Assembly (NCBI GenBank): GCA_965247525.1
Contig: OZ252015.1
Location: 1,116,001-1,180,000 of the forward strand
Origin: JAZKID01 sp965247525
GTDB taxonomy: Bacteria > Pseudomonadota > Alphaproteobacteria > Rhizobiales > UBA4765
DNA: 64,000 nt
Direction: 5' to 3'
The notes beneath the pieces are model-generated. The model was not told where the DNA came from. It worked only from the letters and a program-made list of their open reading frames with translations, and searched no databases. The position numbers and the translations under genes were made by a program. Below, one piece after another: positions 25,965 to 34,451 of this stretch (the first letter of the stretch is position 1; each line of letters begins with the position of its first letter).

Positions 25965-26321
25965 ATGCTGCAGGGTCTTCAACGGTTTGCGACATGGATC
26001 GTGCTTGCGCCTGTCTTTCTTTTTCTTATCGCCTTTGCGCTCGCCAACCGGCAGAACATCGGTCTTTATCTCAATCCCCTTTCAGCTTTTGATACCAGCG
26101 GCGGTATTGAAATGCCGCTGTTCTTTGCCCTGTTTGCATTTTTTGTTTTTGGCGCGGTGACGGGCAGTTTCGTGACATGGAATTCGCAGCGGCCCTGGCG
26201 CAATACCGTCAAACGGCAGGCCAAAGAAATTGAAGCCCTGCGCGGTGAAATCAATGTTTTTAAAAACGGGCCTGTCCCTGAACCCGTCAGACCTGACTGG
26301 CAAATCCTGCCTCCGCTTTGA
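25965..26321 (+). CDS. LapA-domain (DUF1049) inner membrane protein
   Basis: 118 residues with two membrane helices: FATWIVLAPVFLFLIAFALANR and PLFFALFAFFVFGAVTGSFVTW, joined by a short periplasmic loop, then a cytoplasmic amphipathic helix (KRQAKEIEALRGEINVFK). This is the LapA/YciS architecture; in enterobacteria the family works with LapB in controlling LPS synthesis. It sits between ihfB and trpF as in many alphaproteobacteria. ATG 25965 begins eight bases after the ihfB stop. Confidence 0.85.
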   Translation: MLQGLQRFATWIVLAPVFLFLIAFALANRQNIGLYLNPLSAFDTSGGIEMPLFFALFAFFVFGAVTGSFVTWNSQRPWRNTVKRQAKEIEALRGEINVFKNGPVPEPVRPDWQILPPL

Positions 26322-26330
26322 ACATTATCG

Positions 26331-27002
26331 ATGACAGATCTTATTAAAATTTGCGGGCTGACGCGCGAGGCGGATATGGACGCCGCGCTGCACGCGGGCG
26401 CGCGTTATGTCGGGCTCATTATTTATAAAACCTCGCCGCGCCATGTCAGCTTTGAACAGGCGGCGGCTTTGGCACGCCGTGCCCATGCTCGCGCAAAAAC
26501 GGTTGTCGTGACGGTGGACGCCGATGATGAGCTGTTGGCACGCATTACCCGCGACATCGCCCCCGATATGCTGCAACTGCACGGCAATGAAACACCGCAG
26601 CGCTGCGCTGATCTGATCAGCCGCTATCAACTTCCCTTGATCAAAAGCGTCGGCCTTGGCGATGCAACTGATGTTGGCCGGCTTGCACTTTACAAAGACC
26701 TTGCCGCATTTTGCCTTGTTGAGCGAAAATATCCGGCGGGCGAGCAGCCGGGCGGACGCGGGCTTGGCTTCGACTGGGCGCTTCTGTCAAAACCGCGTGC
26801 GATTTTGCCGCGCCTGATGCTTTCTGGCGGCATGAGCGTGGAAAATGTGCGCGAGGCATTGGAGACCACCCGTGCCGACGCCGTGGATGTGTCGTCGGGC
26901 GTCGAGCATGCGCCGGGCCTGAAAGACGAGCAGAAGATAAAGGCTTTTATTGCGGCGGCACGCAGCGTAGAAGGCACAATGCCGAACACAGACCACGCAT
27001 GA
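26331..27002 (+). CDS. trpF: Phosphoribosylanthranilate isomerase
   Basis: 223 residues, a TIM barrel catalysing the Amadori rearrangement, step three of tryptophan synthesis from chorismate. The catalytic cysteine lies in LIKICGLTREADMDAAL near the N-terminus, and the general-acid aspartate in the TVDADDELLARI strand region; PRLMLSGGMSVENVREAL and AVDVSSGVEHAPGLKDEQKI form the phosphate-binding end. The stop overlaps the trpB start by four bases (ATGA), indicating coupling. Starts nine bases after lapA. Confidence 0.94.
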   Translation: MTDLIKICGLTREADMDAALHAGARYVGLIIYKTSPRHVSFEQAAALARRAHARAKTVVVTVDADDELLARITRDIAPDMLQLHGNETPQRCADLISRYQLPLIKSVGLGDATDVGRLALYKDLAAFCLVERKYPAGEQPGGRGLGFDWALLSKPRAILPRLMLSGGMSVENVREALETTRADAVDVSSGVEHAPGLKDEQKIKAFIAAARSVEGTMPNTDHA

Positions 27003-28213
27003 CGCATTTAAATTCACTCCGCCAGCTTCCTGACGAGCAAGGTTATTTTGGCGCGTTCGGCGGCCGCTATGTTGCCGAAACCTTGATGCCGCTTATCCTT
27101 GATTTAGAGCGCCAGTATGAGGCCGCAAAAAAAGACGAGGCCTTTACCGCGCAGCTTAAAAATCTCAACACGCATTACACAGGCCGCCCCAGCCCGCTGT
27201 ATTTTGCCGAACGATTGACCACGCACCTGAAGGGCGCCAAAATTTATTTCAAACGCGACGAGCTCAACCACACAGGCTCGCACAAAATCAACAACTGCCT
27301 TGGGCAAATTCTTCTGGCCATGCGGATGGGAAAAACACGTATCATTGCCGAAACAGGCGCGGGGCAACACGGCGTTGCGGTTGCCACCGTGTGCGCGCGC
27401 TTCGGCCTGCCATGCGTCATTTATATGGGCGCAACCGATGTGGAACGCCAAAGCCCGAATGTGTTTCGCATGAAACTGCTCGGCGCGGAGCTGAGACCCG
27501 TGACGACCGGCAATGGCACGTTGAAAGACGCGATGAATGAAGCCTTGCGTGACTGGGTGACCAATGTGGATGAGACCTATTATCTCATCGGCACCGCCGC
27601 TGGCCCGCACCCGTATCCGGCGATGGTGCGTGATTTTCAAAGCATTATCGGCACTGAGACAAAACAACAGATGCAGCAGGCCGAAGGCCGGCTGCCGGAT
27701 GCGCTTGTCGCCTGTATTGGCGGCGGCTCAAATGCGATCGGCCTGTTTCATCCCTTCCTCGATGACCGCGATGTCGCGCTCTATGGCGTTGAAGCGGGTG
27801 GCCATGGCCTCGACCATGACAACGGCCATGCCGCGTCTTTAACGGGCGGCCAGCCGGGCGTGCTTCATGGCAACAAGACATATCTTCTGCAGGACAGCGG
27901 CGGCCAGATTTTAGAAGGACATTCGATCTCCGCGGGTCTTGATTACCCGGGCGTTGGCCCTGAACACGCGTTTTTAAAAGACAGCGGCCGCGTGTCGTAT
28001 GTTGCCATCACCGACAACGAAGCCCTTGCAGCCTTTCAGCTGTGCGCAAAATTAGAAGGCATTATTCCGGCACTGGAGCCTGCGCATGCGCTGGCCTATG
28101 TCACCAAGCTTGCGCCGACACTTGCCAAAGACAAGATCATCGTCATGAATTTGTGCGGCCGCGGCGACAAGGACATTTTCACCGTGGCAGATCATTTAAA
28201 CCTGCACCCATGA
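26999..28213 (+). CDS. trpB: Tryptophan synthase beta chain
   Basis: 404 residues, PLP enzyme joining indole to serine. The PLP lysine is in LNHTGSHKINNCLGQ; the glutamate of AETGAGQHGVAVATVCA and the phosphate cradle GGGSNAIGLFHPFL are present, as is SAGLDYPGVGPEHAFL. The N-terminal FGAFGGRYVAETLMP is typical. ATG 26999 overlaps trpF. Downstream, trpA would normally follow directly; here an AT-rich nuclease-like gene is interposed at 28232-28948. Confidence 0.96.
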   Translation: MTHLNSLRQLPDEQGYFGAFGGRYVAETLMPLILDLERQYEAAKKDEAFTAQLKNLNTHYTGRPSPLYFAERLTTHLKGAKIYFKRDELNHTGSHKINNCLGQILLAMRMGKTRIIAETGAGQHGVAVATVCARFGLPCVIYMGATDVERQSPNVFRMKLLGAELRPVTTGNGTLKDAMNEALRDWVTNVDETYYLIGTAAGPHPYPAMVRDFQSIIGTETKQQMQQAEGRLPDALVACIGGGSNAIGLFHPFLDDRDVALYGVEAGGHGLDHDNGHAASLTGGQPGVLHGNKTYLLQDSGGQILEGHSISAGLDYPGVGPEHAFLKDSGRVSYVAITDNEALAAFQLCAKLEGIIPALEPAHALAYVTKLAPTLAKDKIIVMNLCGRGDKDIFTVADHLNLHP

Positions 28214-28231
28214 AAATATTTTGTAAATAAA

Positions 28232-28948
28232 ATGCTCGTATCAAAACAAAAAAAGCGAATGTGTTTCGACATTGAGACTGAGTCTTTCTCAAAAGATTTT
28301 GAAAAGTCTAAAGATAACGAAACACGACTAACACATGCTCCAAAAATGCGCTTAGCTTGCGTTTTCGACGAAAAAAAATGGTATTATTTTCTGCCATCAG
28401 AGGTGAGTAATCTAATTAAATTACTTAATAGTGCAGATGAAATTATTACATTCAATGGAAAGAATTTTGATGAGCTTGTACTGAGAAAGCATTACGGCCT
28501 AATTAATGCATTTCCGTCTAATGGGATCCATATTGATATTCACCAAATATGTTTTGATGAAGTTGGTCGAAGAATAAGTCTTGATAAATTAGTGCAGTTA
28601 AATCTAGGGGAAAGAAAATATATAGAAGGCAAACGCATGGTCGAGCTGGGCATTAGCGCCCTCAAAAAGGCATGTCATTCAGATGTTTGGCAAACTTATC
28701 GTCTTTGGAAATTATGGGATAAAAACAAACTTTTTATTCCTGACTCAAAGTTTCAAGAAGTAGATATTGGCGGTCCTGGCGAGTTTATCCCTGATACATG
28801 TCCTTGTTGTCACTCCGTAAATACTCTTGAAGTTTTGGACGATGACACTTCTGAAATGAGTGAAGGGCAATTTGCAGAATATATGGCCGGAACTTGGGGA
28901 ACTGCCGTGTGTAGTTCGTGTAAATTTCAAGTTGATTGGGAAATATAA
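28232..28948 (+). CDS. RNase H-like 3'-5' exonuclease domain plus zinc ribbon, inserted in trp operon
   Basis: 238 residues, very AT-rich compared with every neighbour. The N-terminal two thirds resemble the YprB/DEDD ribonuclease H-like exonucleases: exo I CFDIETES (Asp13, Glu15), exo II EIITFNGKNFDELVL (Asp80), IHIDIHQICFDEVGRRISLDKL, and an exo III-like ACHSDVWQTYRLW (Asp151). The C-terminus has CPCC (190-193) and CSSC (227-230), a probable zinc ribbon. The stop overlaps the trpA start in TAATG, so trpA may be translated by coupling from it. No clear ribosome binding site precedes ATG 28232; Met10 is an alternative. Acquisition from elsewhere is inferred from composition and the split operon. 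Confidence 0.6.
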   Translation: MLVSKQKKRMCFDIETESFSKDFEKSKDNETRLTHAPKMRLACVFDEKKWYYFLPSEVSNLIKLLNSADEIITFNGKNFDELVLRKHYGLINAFPSNGIHIDIHQICFDEVGRRISLDKLVQLNLGERKYIEGKRMVELGISALKKACHSDVWQTYRLWKLWDKNKLFIPDSKFQEVDIGGPGEFIPDTCPCCHSVNTLEVLDDDTSEMSEGQFAEYMAGTWGTAVCSSCKFQVDWEI

Positions 28949-29820
28949 TGAATAGAGCTTATGATGCGTCCCGTATCGCCGCGCGCTTTGCAGCCTTGAA
29001 AAACGAAAACCGCGCCGCTTTTATACCGTTCGTCATGGCCGGCGACCCCGACTTAGAGCACAGTTTTGAAATTTTAAAACAGCTTCCGGCCGCTGGCGCC
29101 GACCTCATCGAAATCGGCATGGCGTTTTCAGATCCGATGGCCGATGGCCCCTCCGTTCAGGCTTCGGCAAAACGCGCACTCGACAACGGGCAGACGCTGG
29201 CCAGCACATTGGACATGGTGCGCCGTTTTCGGATCGGCGATACCACAACCCCGCTTATTTTGATGGGCTATTTCAACCCGATTTTTCATTATGGCGTTGA
29301 CGCATTTGTTGGTGATGCCAAAGCGGCTGGCGTTGACGGGCTGATCGTCGTCGACTGCCCGCCGGAAACCGATGCCGAGCTGTGTCTGCCCGCAAAAGCA
29401 CAAGGATTGGACTTTATCCGGCTTGTTGCAACCACAAGTGACGCCGCGCGCTTGCCCAGCCTGCTTCATCATGCCAGCGGCTTTCTGTATCTGGTCTCGA
29501 TTGCCGGTGTCACAGGAAGCGCCAGCGCCGACCCGTCGTTGATCGCCAAACGGATTGAGGCCGTGAAGGCCCTATCGGATCTGCCCATCGTTGTCGGCTT
29601 TGGCGTCAAGACACCGGCACAGGCGGCAACTTTTGCAAAACAGGCGGAAGGCGTTGTGATTGCTTCTGTTTTACTTGATTTACTGACGCCAAAACATCAG
29701 ACCACTGGCGCAAAAGTCAAGACTGTGGCAGATTACCTCTCCTTTGCTCAAGACTTGGCAAAGAGTATTCATGGCGCGCGCTGCGCCACAACTGAGACGA
29801 TTACGAACAAAGCGCGTTGA
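28948..29820 (+). CDS. trpA: Tryptophan synthase alpha chain
   Basis: 290 residues from ATG 28948; a TTG at 28936 would add four. TIM barrel cleaving indole-3-glycerol phosphate, with indole channelled to TrpB. Catalytic residues appear in LIEIGMAFSDPMADGPSVQ (Glu and Asp); GVDGLIVVDCPPETDAEL, FLYLVSIAGVTG and IVVGFGVKTPAQAATFA complete the active-site and phosphate-binding loops. Start shares one base with the stop of the preceding foreign-looking gene. accD follows after 18 bases. Composition returns to the genome norm. Confidence 0.95.
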   Translation: MNRAYDASRIAARFAALKNENRAAFIPFVMAGDPDLEHSFEILKQLPAAGADLIEIGMAFSDPMADGPSVQASAKRALDNGQTLASTLDMVRRFRIGDTTTPLILMGYFNPIFHYGVDAFVGDAKAAGVDGLIVVDCPPETDAELCLPAKAQGLDFIRLVATTSDAARLPSLLHHASGFLYLVSIAGVTGSASADPSLIAKRIEAVKALSDLPIVVGFGVKTPAQAATFAKQAEGVVIASVLLDLLTPKHQTTGAKVKTVADYLSFAQDLAKSIHGARCATTETITNKAR

Positions 29821-29838
29821 ACTGAACTTGGAGTTGCT

Positions 29839-30753
29839 TTGAACTGGATCACAGATACGCTGCGCCCGCGCATTAAAAACCTGCTGGGTGCCAAACGCGA
29901 AACGCCTGACAATCTCTGGGTGAAATGCCCCGAGACGGGCCAGATGGTTTTTGCCAAAGACCTTGAAGCCAATCTGATGGTTGTGCCCGGCTCGGGCTAC
30001 CACATGCGCATGGAAACACCTGCGCGCCTCGCATCCATTTTTGACGGCGCTTTTGAAACCATCGATGTCCGCGATGTGCCGCTCGACCCTCTCAAATTCC
30101 GCGACGAAAAAAAATATGTCGACCGCCTGCGCGATGCCAAGGCTAAGACGGATCTTAAAGATGCCGTGACCGTAGCGCATGGCGCCATGGATGGCCTTGC
30201 CGTCACCGTCGGTGTTCAGGATTTTGGCTTTATGGGCGGCTCGCTTGGCATGGCGGCGGGCGAGGGCATTATCCTCGCGCTCGAGACCGCAGCAAAACGC
30301 AAAACACCCTGCATCGTGTTTTCAGCTTCAGGCGGCGCTCGCATGCAGGAAGGCATTTTGTCCTTGATGCAGCTGCCGCGCACCACTGTTGCCGTGCAGA
30401 CCCTGCGCCGTGCGGGACAGCCATATATCGTTGTCCTCACCCACCCGACCACAGGCGGCGTCACAGCCTCTTACGCCATGCTTGGCGATGTGCATATTGC
30501 AGAGCCAAACGCGCTCATCGGCTTTGCCGGCCCGCGCGTGATTGAGCAGACAATCCGTGAAAAATTGCCGGAGGGCTTTCAACGCTCCAAATATCTGCTC
30601 GATCACGGCATGGTCGATATGGTTGTCCATCGCCATGACCTGAAAAACACATTGTCACGACTGTGCCGTATTCTGACAAAAGCCCCGGCCGCACAGGCGC
30701 AGAGCGCGCCCGCGAGCCGGATGCAGATACCGATGGCGCTTGCCGCGGAATAA
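29839..30753 (+). CDS. accD: Acetyl-CoA carboxylase carboxyltransferase beta subunit
   Basis: 304 residues from TTG 29839, supported by GGAG five bases upstream and by the family N-terminus MNWITDTLRPRIKNLLG. With AccA it moves the carboxyl group from biotin to acetyl-CoA. The crotonase-fold core shows FGFMGGSLGMAAGEGIILAL, IVFSASGGARMQEGILSLMQ and IGFAGPRVIEQTIREKLPEGFQ. The N-terminal zinc ribbon lacks three of four cysteines (KCPETGQM ... VPGSGYHMRM); this form is known in other alphaproteobacteria. Position after trpA is conserved in the group, though folC does not follow. Confidence 0.94.
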   Translation: MNWITDTLRPRIKNLLGAKRETPDNLWVKCPETGQMVFAKDLEANLMVVPGSGYHMRMETPARLASIFDGAFETIDVRDVPLDPLKFRDEKKYVDRLRDAKAKTDLKDAVTVAHGAMDGLAVTVGVQDFGFMGGSLGMAAGEGIILALETAAKRKTPCIVFSASGGARMQEGILSLMQLPRTTVAVQTLRRAGQPYIVVLTHPTTGGVTASYAMLGDVHIAEPNALIGFAGPRVIEQTIREKLPEGFQRSKYLLDHGMVDMVVHRHDLKNTLSRLCRILTKAPAAQAQSAPASRMQIPMALAAE

Positions 30754-30813
30754 GCCACCTCTCCATTCATTTTCTCACTCTTCTTTAAGGGAAATGGCGC
30801 TTAATATCGGCTC

Positions 30814-32619
30814 ATGACGAGCCCCGTACTCCCGCCTCCGCCGCAAAAAAACAAGTCTTTCCTGAGCGAAGGGCCATTCTGGTTTTATCTTCTGTTGGCG
30901 CTCGCGCTTGTCTGGCTCGAGCAATATGCAACCGCCAAACATGTCTGGATGACCGGCGCGATCCGCGACACCGACGATGCGATGCGGCTTGTCGAGGTGC
31001 GTGACTTTTTGGCTGGCCAAGGCTGGTTTGATCTTCATCAATACAGGGTGATGGCGCAAAGCGGCGGTATCCTCATGCATTGGTCACGTTTGGTCGATGC
31101 GCCGATCGCGGCGCTGATCCTGTTTTTTGATTTTTTTACAACGCGCGAAACCTCTGAGATTTTGGCGCGGCTGGTCTGGCCCGCTGTGCTGCAAGTGGGA
31201 TTGTTTGCAACAGTTCTGACGTTGATGAAAAGACTTGCCGGATCTCAGGCCCTGTTTGCAGGCGCCATTGTGATCGGTTTTGGCTACGGCATCGCCTCGC
31301 AGTTTGAACCGGGGCGCATTGACCATCACAGCGTTCAGCTTTTGCTGTGCATGCTCGCTGTACTGTTCGCACATATCAGCCTGACACGACCGAAAATGGC
31401 GTTCTGGTCTGCCGTGATGCTGACGTTGATGCTGGCGGTCGGTTTTGAAATTCTGGCCGGCGCGGCCATTCTGTCGTTCTGCTTTTTCATCGCATGGATT
31501 TTTGACAGGCCGCACGCAACGCAGAGCTTGCAGTTTTTAGGCCTTGGTTTTGTGGTCAGCGGCCCGCTTGTTTTTTTTGCGACGATGCCCTCGTCACTTT
31601 ACACACGTCTTTTTTGCGATGCGCAATCTTACGCTTTGCCGGTCGCATTGCTGGTCTGCGGACTAAGCGCCATCCTGCTGGCTGAGCTTTCACCCTTATT
31701 GACCACGCATCGCGCCCGTATCATTGCCACAACATGTGCGGCGGCGGCTTTTGTGTTTCTGTTTTCACAAATCGCATGGGACTGCCGCGCAGGCCCGTTG
31801 GCGCAGGTTCCACCCGACATCTGGGACGCGTGGATGAGCAATGTGTATGAGGGCAAGGGCACCATTAGGCTCATGTACGAAGACATCTTAACTACGCTAC
31901 CCTATATCGGTTTTGCAACTGTTGGTTTTTTCTGCACGCTTGCCACGTTCTATCTGGCCAAAGGCAACAGATGGGCGTGGCTGCCGCTGACCTTTCTGGC
32001 CATCTCACATTTCGCTCTCAGTTTTGCGAGCTTCAAAATCAGCGCTATTGCGTCGTGCTTTATGTGGCCGGCCTGCGCTTTCACAGTGACGTATTTACGT
32101 GGTCGCTCGCAGCTGGCCATGGCCGCACTGTATATTTTACTTGTACCATCATTCTGGGTCTTGCCCGCGCTGGTTGAAGCAAGCCAGAACAAAGAGAAGG
32201 AAACCCGGGATAAAAAATCCAGTGATTGCTTCTCTCCACAATCCTATGCGGCATTTGCCAAGCGGCCTGTAGGAAAAGTTCTGGCGCCTATCGATCTTGG
32301 CGCGCATCTTCTGGCCTATACACCGCATAACGTTTATGGCGCGCCCTATCATCGCAATGTTCAAGGCATCCGCACAAGCGTGAACGGGCTTTATCAGGCC
32401 GAAGCCAAAGCTTTGCCGATCATAAAATCCGCAAGCCCCGATTATGTTGTGCTTTGCGATGGGATTGGCGAGCTCAACGGTATTCAAAAAGATGCGCCTG
32501 ACAGCATTGGCGCGCGGCTTTTACGAAATGAAAAAATTGCAGGCTTTGAAAAAATAAGCGGCAGCGATCCTGTGATGGTCTGGAAAATCTATCCGCGCAA
32601 CTTTACTGCCGCGCAGTAA
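30814..32619 (+). CDS. Polytopic membrane protein, GT-C glycosyltransferase-like
   Basis: 601 residues with roughly 11-12 hydrophobic helices and a soluble C-terminal domain of about 160 residues. After the first helix the loop reads AIRDTDDAMRLVEVRDFLAGQ, and the next loop carries MHWSRLVDAP; a further loop has FEPGRIDHHSVQLLL. An acidic 'DTDD' motif in the first external loop is the pattern of GT-C fold enzymes using polyprenyl-linked sugars (inference). The C-terminus includes a conserved-looking LAYTPHNVYGAPYHRN segment. Alphaproteobacteria carry similar proteins of unknown specificity. Its end overlaps the convergent methyltransferase gene by 31 bases. Confidence 0.65.
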   Translation: MTSPVLPPPPQKNKSFLSEGPFWFYLLLALALVWLEQYATAKHVWMTGAIRDTDDAMRLVEVRDFLAGQGWFDLHQYRVMAQSGGILMHWSRLVDAPIAALILFFDFFTTRETSEILARLVWPAVLQVGLFATVLTLMKRLAGSQALFAGAIVIGFGYGIASQFEPGRIDHHSVQLLLCMLAVLFAHISLTRPKMAFWSAVMLTLMLAVGFEILAGAAILSFCFFIAWIFDRPHATQSLQFLGLGFVVSGPLVFFATMPSSLYTRLFCDAQSYALPVALLVCGLSAILLAELSPLLTTHRARIIATTCAAAAFVFLFSQIAWDCRAGPLAQVPPDIWDAWMSNVYEGKGTIRLMYEDILTTLPYIGFATVGFFCTLATFYLAKGNRWAWLPLTFLAISHFALSFASFKISAIASCFMWPACAFTVTYLRGRSQLAMAALYILLVPSFWVLPALVEASQNKEKETRDKKSSDCFSPQSYAAFAKRPVGKVLAPIDLGAHLLAYTPHNVYGAPYHRNVQGIRTSVNGLYQAEAKALPIIKSASPDYVVLCDGIGELNGIQKDAPDSIGARLLRNEKIAGFEKISGSDPVMVWKIYPRNFTAAQ

Positions 32620-33422
32620 AGCGTAATGCCCGTGGCAATGGCAAGATTGAAGCTGTCGGCGCGGCCCTGCATCGGAATTTTGACAAGCTGCGTACATTTC
32701 GATTTGAGCTGCTCGCTTAAACCCTTTTGCTCATTGCCCATGACGATCATATGCGGCGCGGCGAACGCTTGCGATGAGATGTCGGCCGCACCAATCAAGG
32801 ACGTGCCAATGACAGCACCTTTGTAAGCACCAAGCCAGTTTGAAAATTCGGCAAGCGTGCAGCGTGTCATCTTAATAGCAAAAACGGAGCCCATCGACGC
32901 GCGTACGGCTTCAAGACCGAAAGGATCTGTCGTCTCCCCGATCAGCACGAGGTGCTTCACGCCAAACCCGTCACAGGTGCGAATGATCGTGCCGAGATTT
33001 CCAGGATCGCGCACCTGTTCCAACGCCATGATTTGCGCGGCCTCTTGCGAGAGATCGCCTAAGTCCGTCCATATCTGGCCAAACAGGCCGATGATGGTTT
33101 GCGGATTTTCACGCGCTGAAATTTTATCGAGCACCCCAGCACTGACATCCAGAACAAGACCGCCAGCTTCAATCACCGCAGCGCGCATGGCTTGGCGCGT
33201 TTCATCGACAGCCCCGCCCGCAAGGCAGATCAATGCGCGCGGTATGTGACCAAGCTCAAACGCCTCGATCAGTGTGCGCGTGCCCTCGGCGAGAAAAAGC
33301 CCTGTCTCGTCACGATGTTTCTTGAGATGAAGCGCGCGCAGTGCTTTGACAATCTCATTCGAAGGACTGGTGACATGGCGCACCTCACCCGGCCTGTGCT
33401 TGAAAACATCAGGCGCAATCAT
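32589..33422 (-). CDS. TrmH/SpoU-family RNA 2'-O-methyltransferase
   Basis: 277 residues from ATG 33422 (GGAG six bases upstream). The N-terminal SPSNEIVKALRALHLKKHRDETGLFLAEG is the substrate-binding domain. The SPOUT knot shows motif 1 EQVRDPGNLGTIIRTCDGFG, motif 2 MIVMGNEQKGLSEQL and motif 3 IPMQGRADSFNLAIATGITLY; the last differs slightly from the usual SLNVSVA, with DSFNLAIA. Methylates a ribose in rRNA or tRNA; target unknown. Start and the stop of the upstream methyltransferase gene overlap in ATGA, so the two methyltransferases form an operon. Confidence 0.88.
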   Translation of the reverse strand: MIAPDVFKHRPGEVRHVTSPSNEIVKALRALHLKKHRDETGLFLAEGTRTLIEAFELGHIPRALICLAGGAVDETRQAMRAAVIEAGGLVLDVSAGVLDKISARENPQTIIGLFGQIWTDLGDLSQEAAQIMALEQVRDPGNLGTIIRTCDGFGVKHLVLIGETTDPFGLEAVRASMGSVFAIKMTRCTLAEFSNWLGAYKGAVIGTSLIGAADISSQAFAAPHMIVMGNEQKGLSEQLKSKCTQLVKIPMQGRADSFNLAIATGITLYCAAVKLRG

Positions 33423-34324
33423 TGGCCGCTCCACCGCGCAAACAACGATGTCGATAAAAGGCGTCCATCTGTTGCTGCAACGGCCAGCTCTCCGCTTTCA
33501 AGCTGTCCGGGCTTTTTTGAAAACAGGGGTGCGGCAAGACTGTGCAAGCTCAGGGCCGATGCGCGAATGGCGTAGGCCGTCAAAATCAGAAAGCGTGCGT
33601 CATGGCTCAGCAGCATTGTGCACTCTTGCAAATGCTGCGGCAGGCAGGTGAAAAGATCCCAGACCTCGCCATTCGGCCCGCGTCCAAATTTTGGCGGGTC
33701 GAGCAAGATGCCATGATAGGTTTTGCCGCGCCGGATTTCGCGCTGAACAAACAGAACCGCGTCTTCAACAATCCATCTGATTTTCGCGTCATCAAGCTGC
33801 GCTTCGTTTTGGTTCTCCCGTGCAAAGCCGATGGCTTTTTTCGACGCATCGACATGCGTCACTTCCGCGCCCGCACGCGCGGCGATCAGACTTGCAATCC
33901 CCGTATAGCCAAACAGGTTGAGAAGGCGGAACGGCTCTTGTGAAAGCTGCTGGTGTTGTTGAATTGCCTTCGCCATCCATTGCCAATGGGCGGCCTGTTC
34001 AGGGAAAACGCCCATATGACGGAAGGCGGTGAAGCGTCCATGAAAGCCCAGATTGTCGTAACGCATCGGAAACGCTGCATGCCGATCCAGCTTCGTTCGC
34101 CAGCGCCCTTCTTTGTCTTCCGCATCGCCGTCAAAAATTGCATCGGCGTTTGGCCACAGCTCTGGATGTGCTTGAGGCCCCATCGCCTGCTCTTCCGGCC
34201 GGTCCGTCATATAAGGGCCGAAACGCTCCAGCTTGCGGCCCGCGCCAAAATCCAGAAGCTGGTAGTCCTGCCATCCGGCAGTGACAAGAACAGGCATTTG
34301 AATAGCGTGCGGTTGGTCAGACAT
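33419..34324 (-). CDS. Class I SAM-dependent methyltransferase, RlmI/RlmK-like
   Basis: 301 residues. SAM-binding motif I is LLNLFGYTGIASLIAARAGA, followed by VTHVDASKKAIGFARENQ, and motif IV is ILLDPPKFGRGPNGEVWDL, typical of the RlmI/RlmK (rRNA large-subunit C5/N7) and C5-cytosine group. No N-terminal PUA domain can be seen; instead the first 100 residues (LLDFGAGRKLERFGPYMTDRPE) form a distinct beta-rich lead. The gene overlaps the downstream TrmH-type gene by four bases. ATG 34324 is divergent from the Arg/Asp-rich protein gene. Confidence 0.82.
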   Translation of the reverse strand: MSDQPHAIQMPVLVTAGWQDYQLLDFGAGRKLERFGPYMTDRPEEQAMGPQAHPELWPNADAIFDGDAEDKEGRWRTKLDRHAAFPMRYDNLGFHGRFTAFRHMGVFPEQAAHWQWMAKAIQQHQQLSQEPFRLLNLFGYTGIASLIAARAGAEVTHVDASKKAIGFARENQNEAQLDDAKIRWIVEDAVLFVQREIRRGKTYHGILLDPPKFGRGPNGEVWDLFTCLPQHLQECTMLLSHDARFLILTAYAIRASALSLHSLAAPLFSKKPGQLESGELAVAATDGRLLSTSLFARWSGQ

Positions 34325-34451
34325 GGCACGAGGTTTAGTGCGCGGCCGTGCTTATCGCAATGCTCAAGCTCACATATATGTGACAGCAAAACATATAGAC
34401 GCGCCGCCAGGTTTGAATTATGCACCACAGATACATAATGGAGCACATTTA

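Noticed and set aside
29839..30040. AccD zinc ribbon missing three cysteines
   Set aside because: The KCPETG ... VPGSGYH form is known in other alphaproteobacterial AccD proteins, so it is not a defect.
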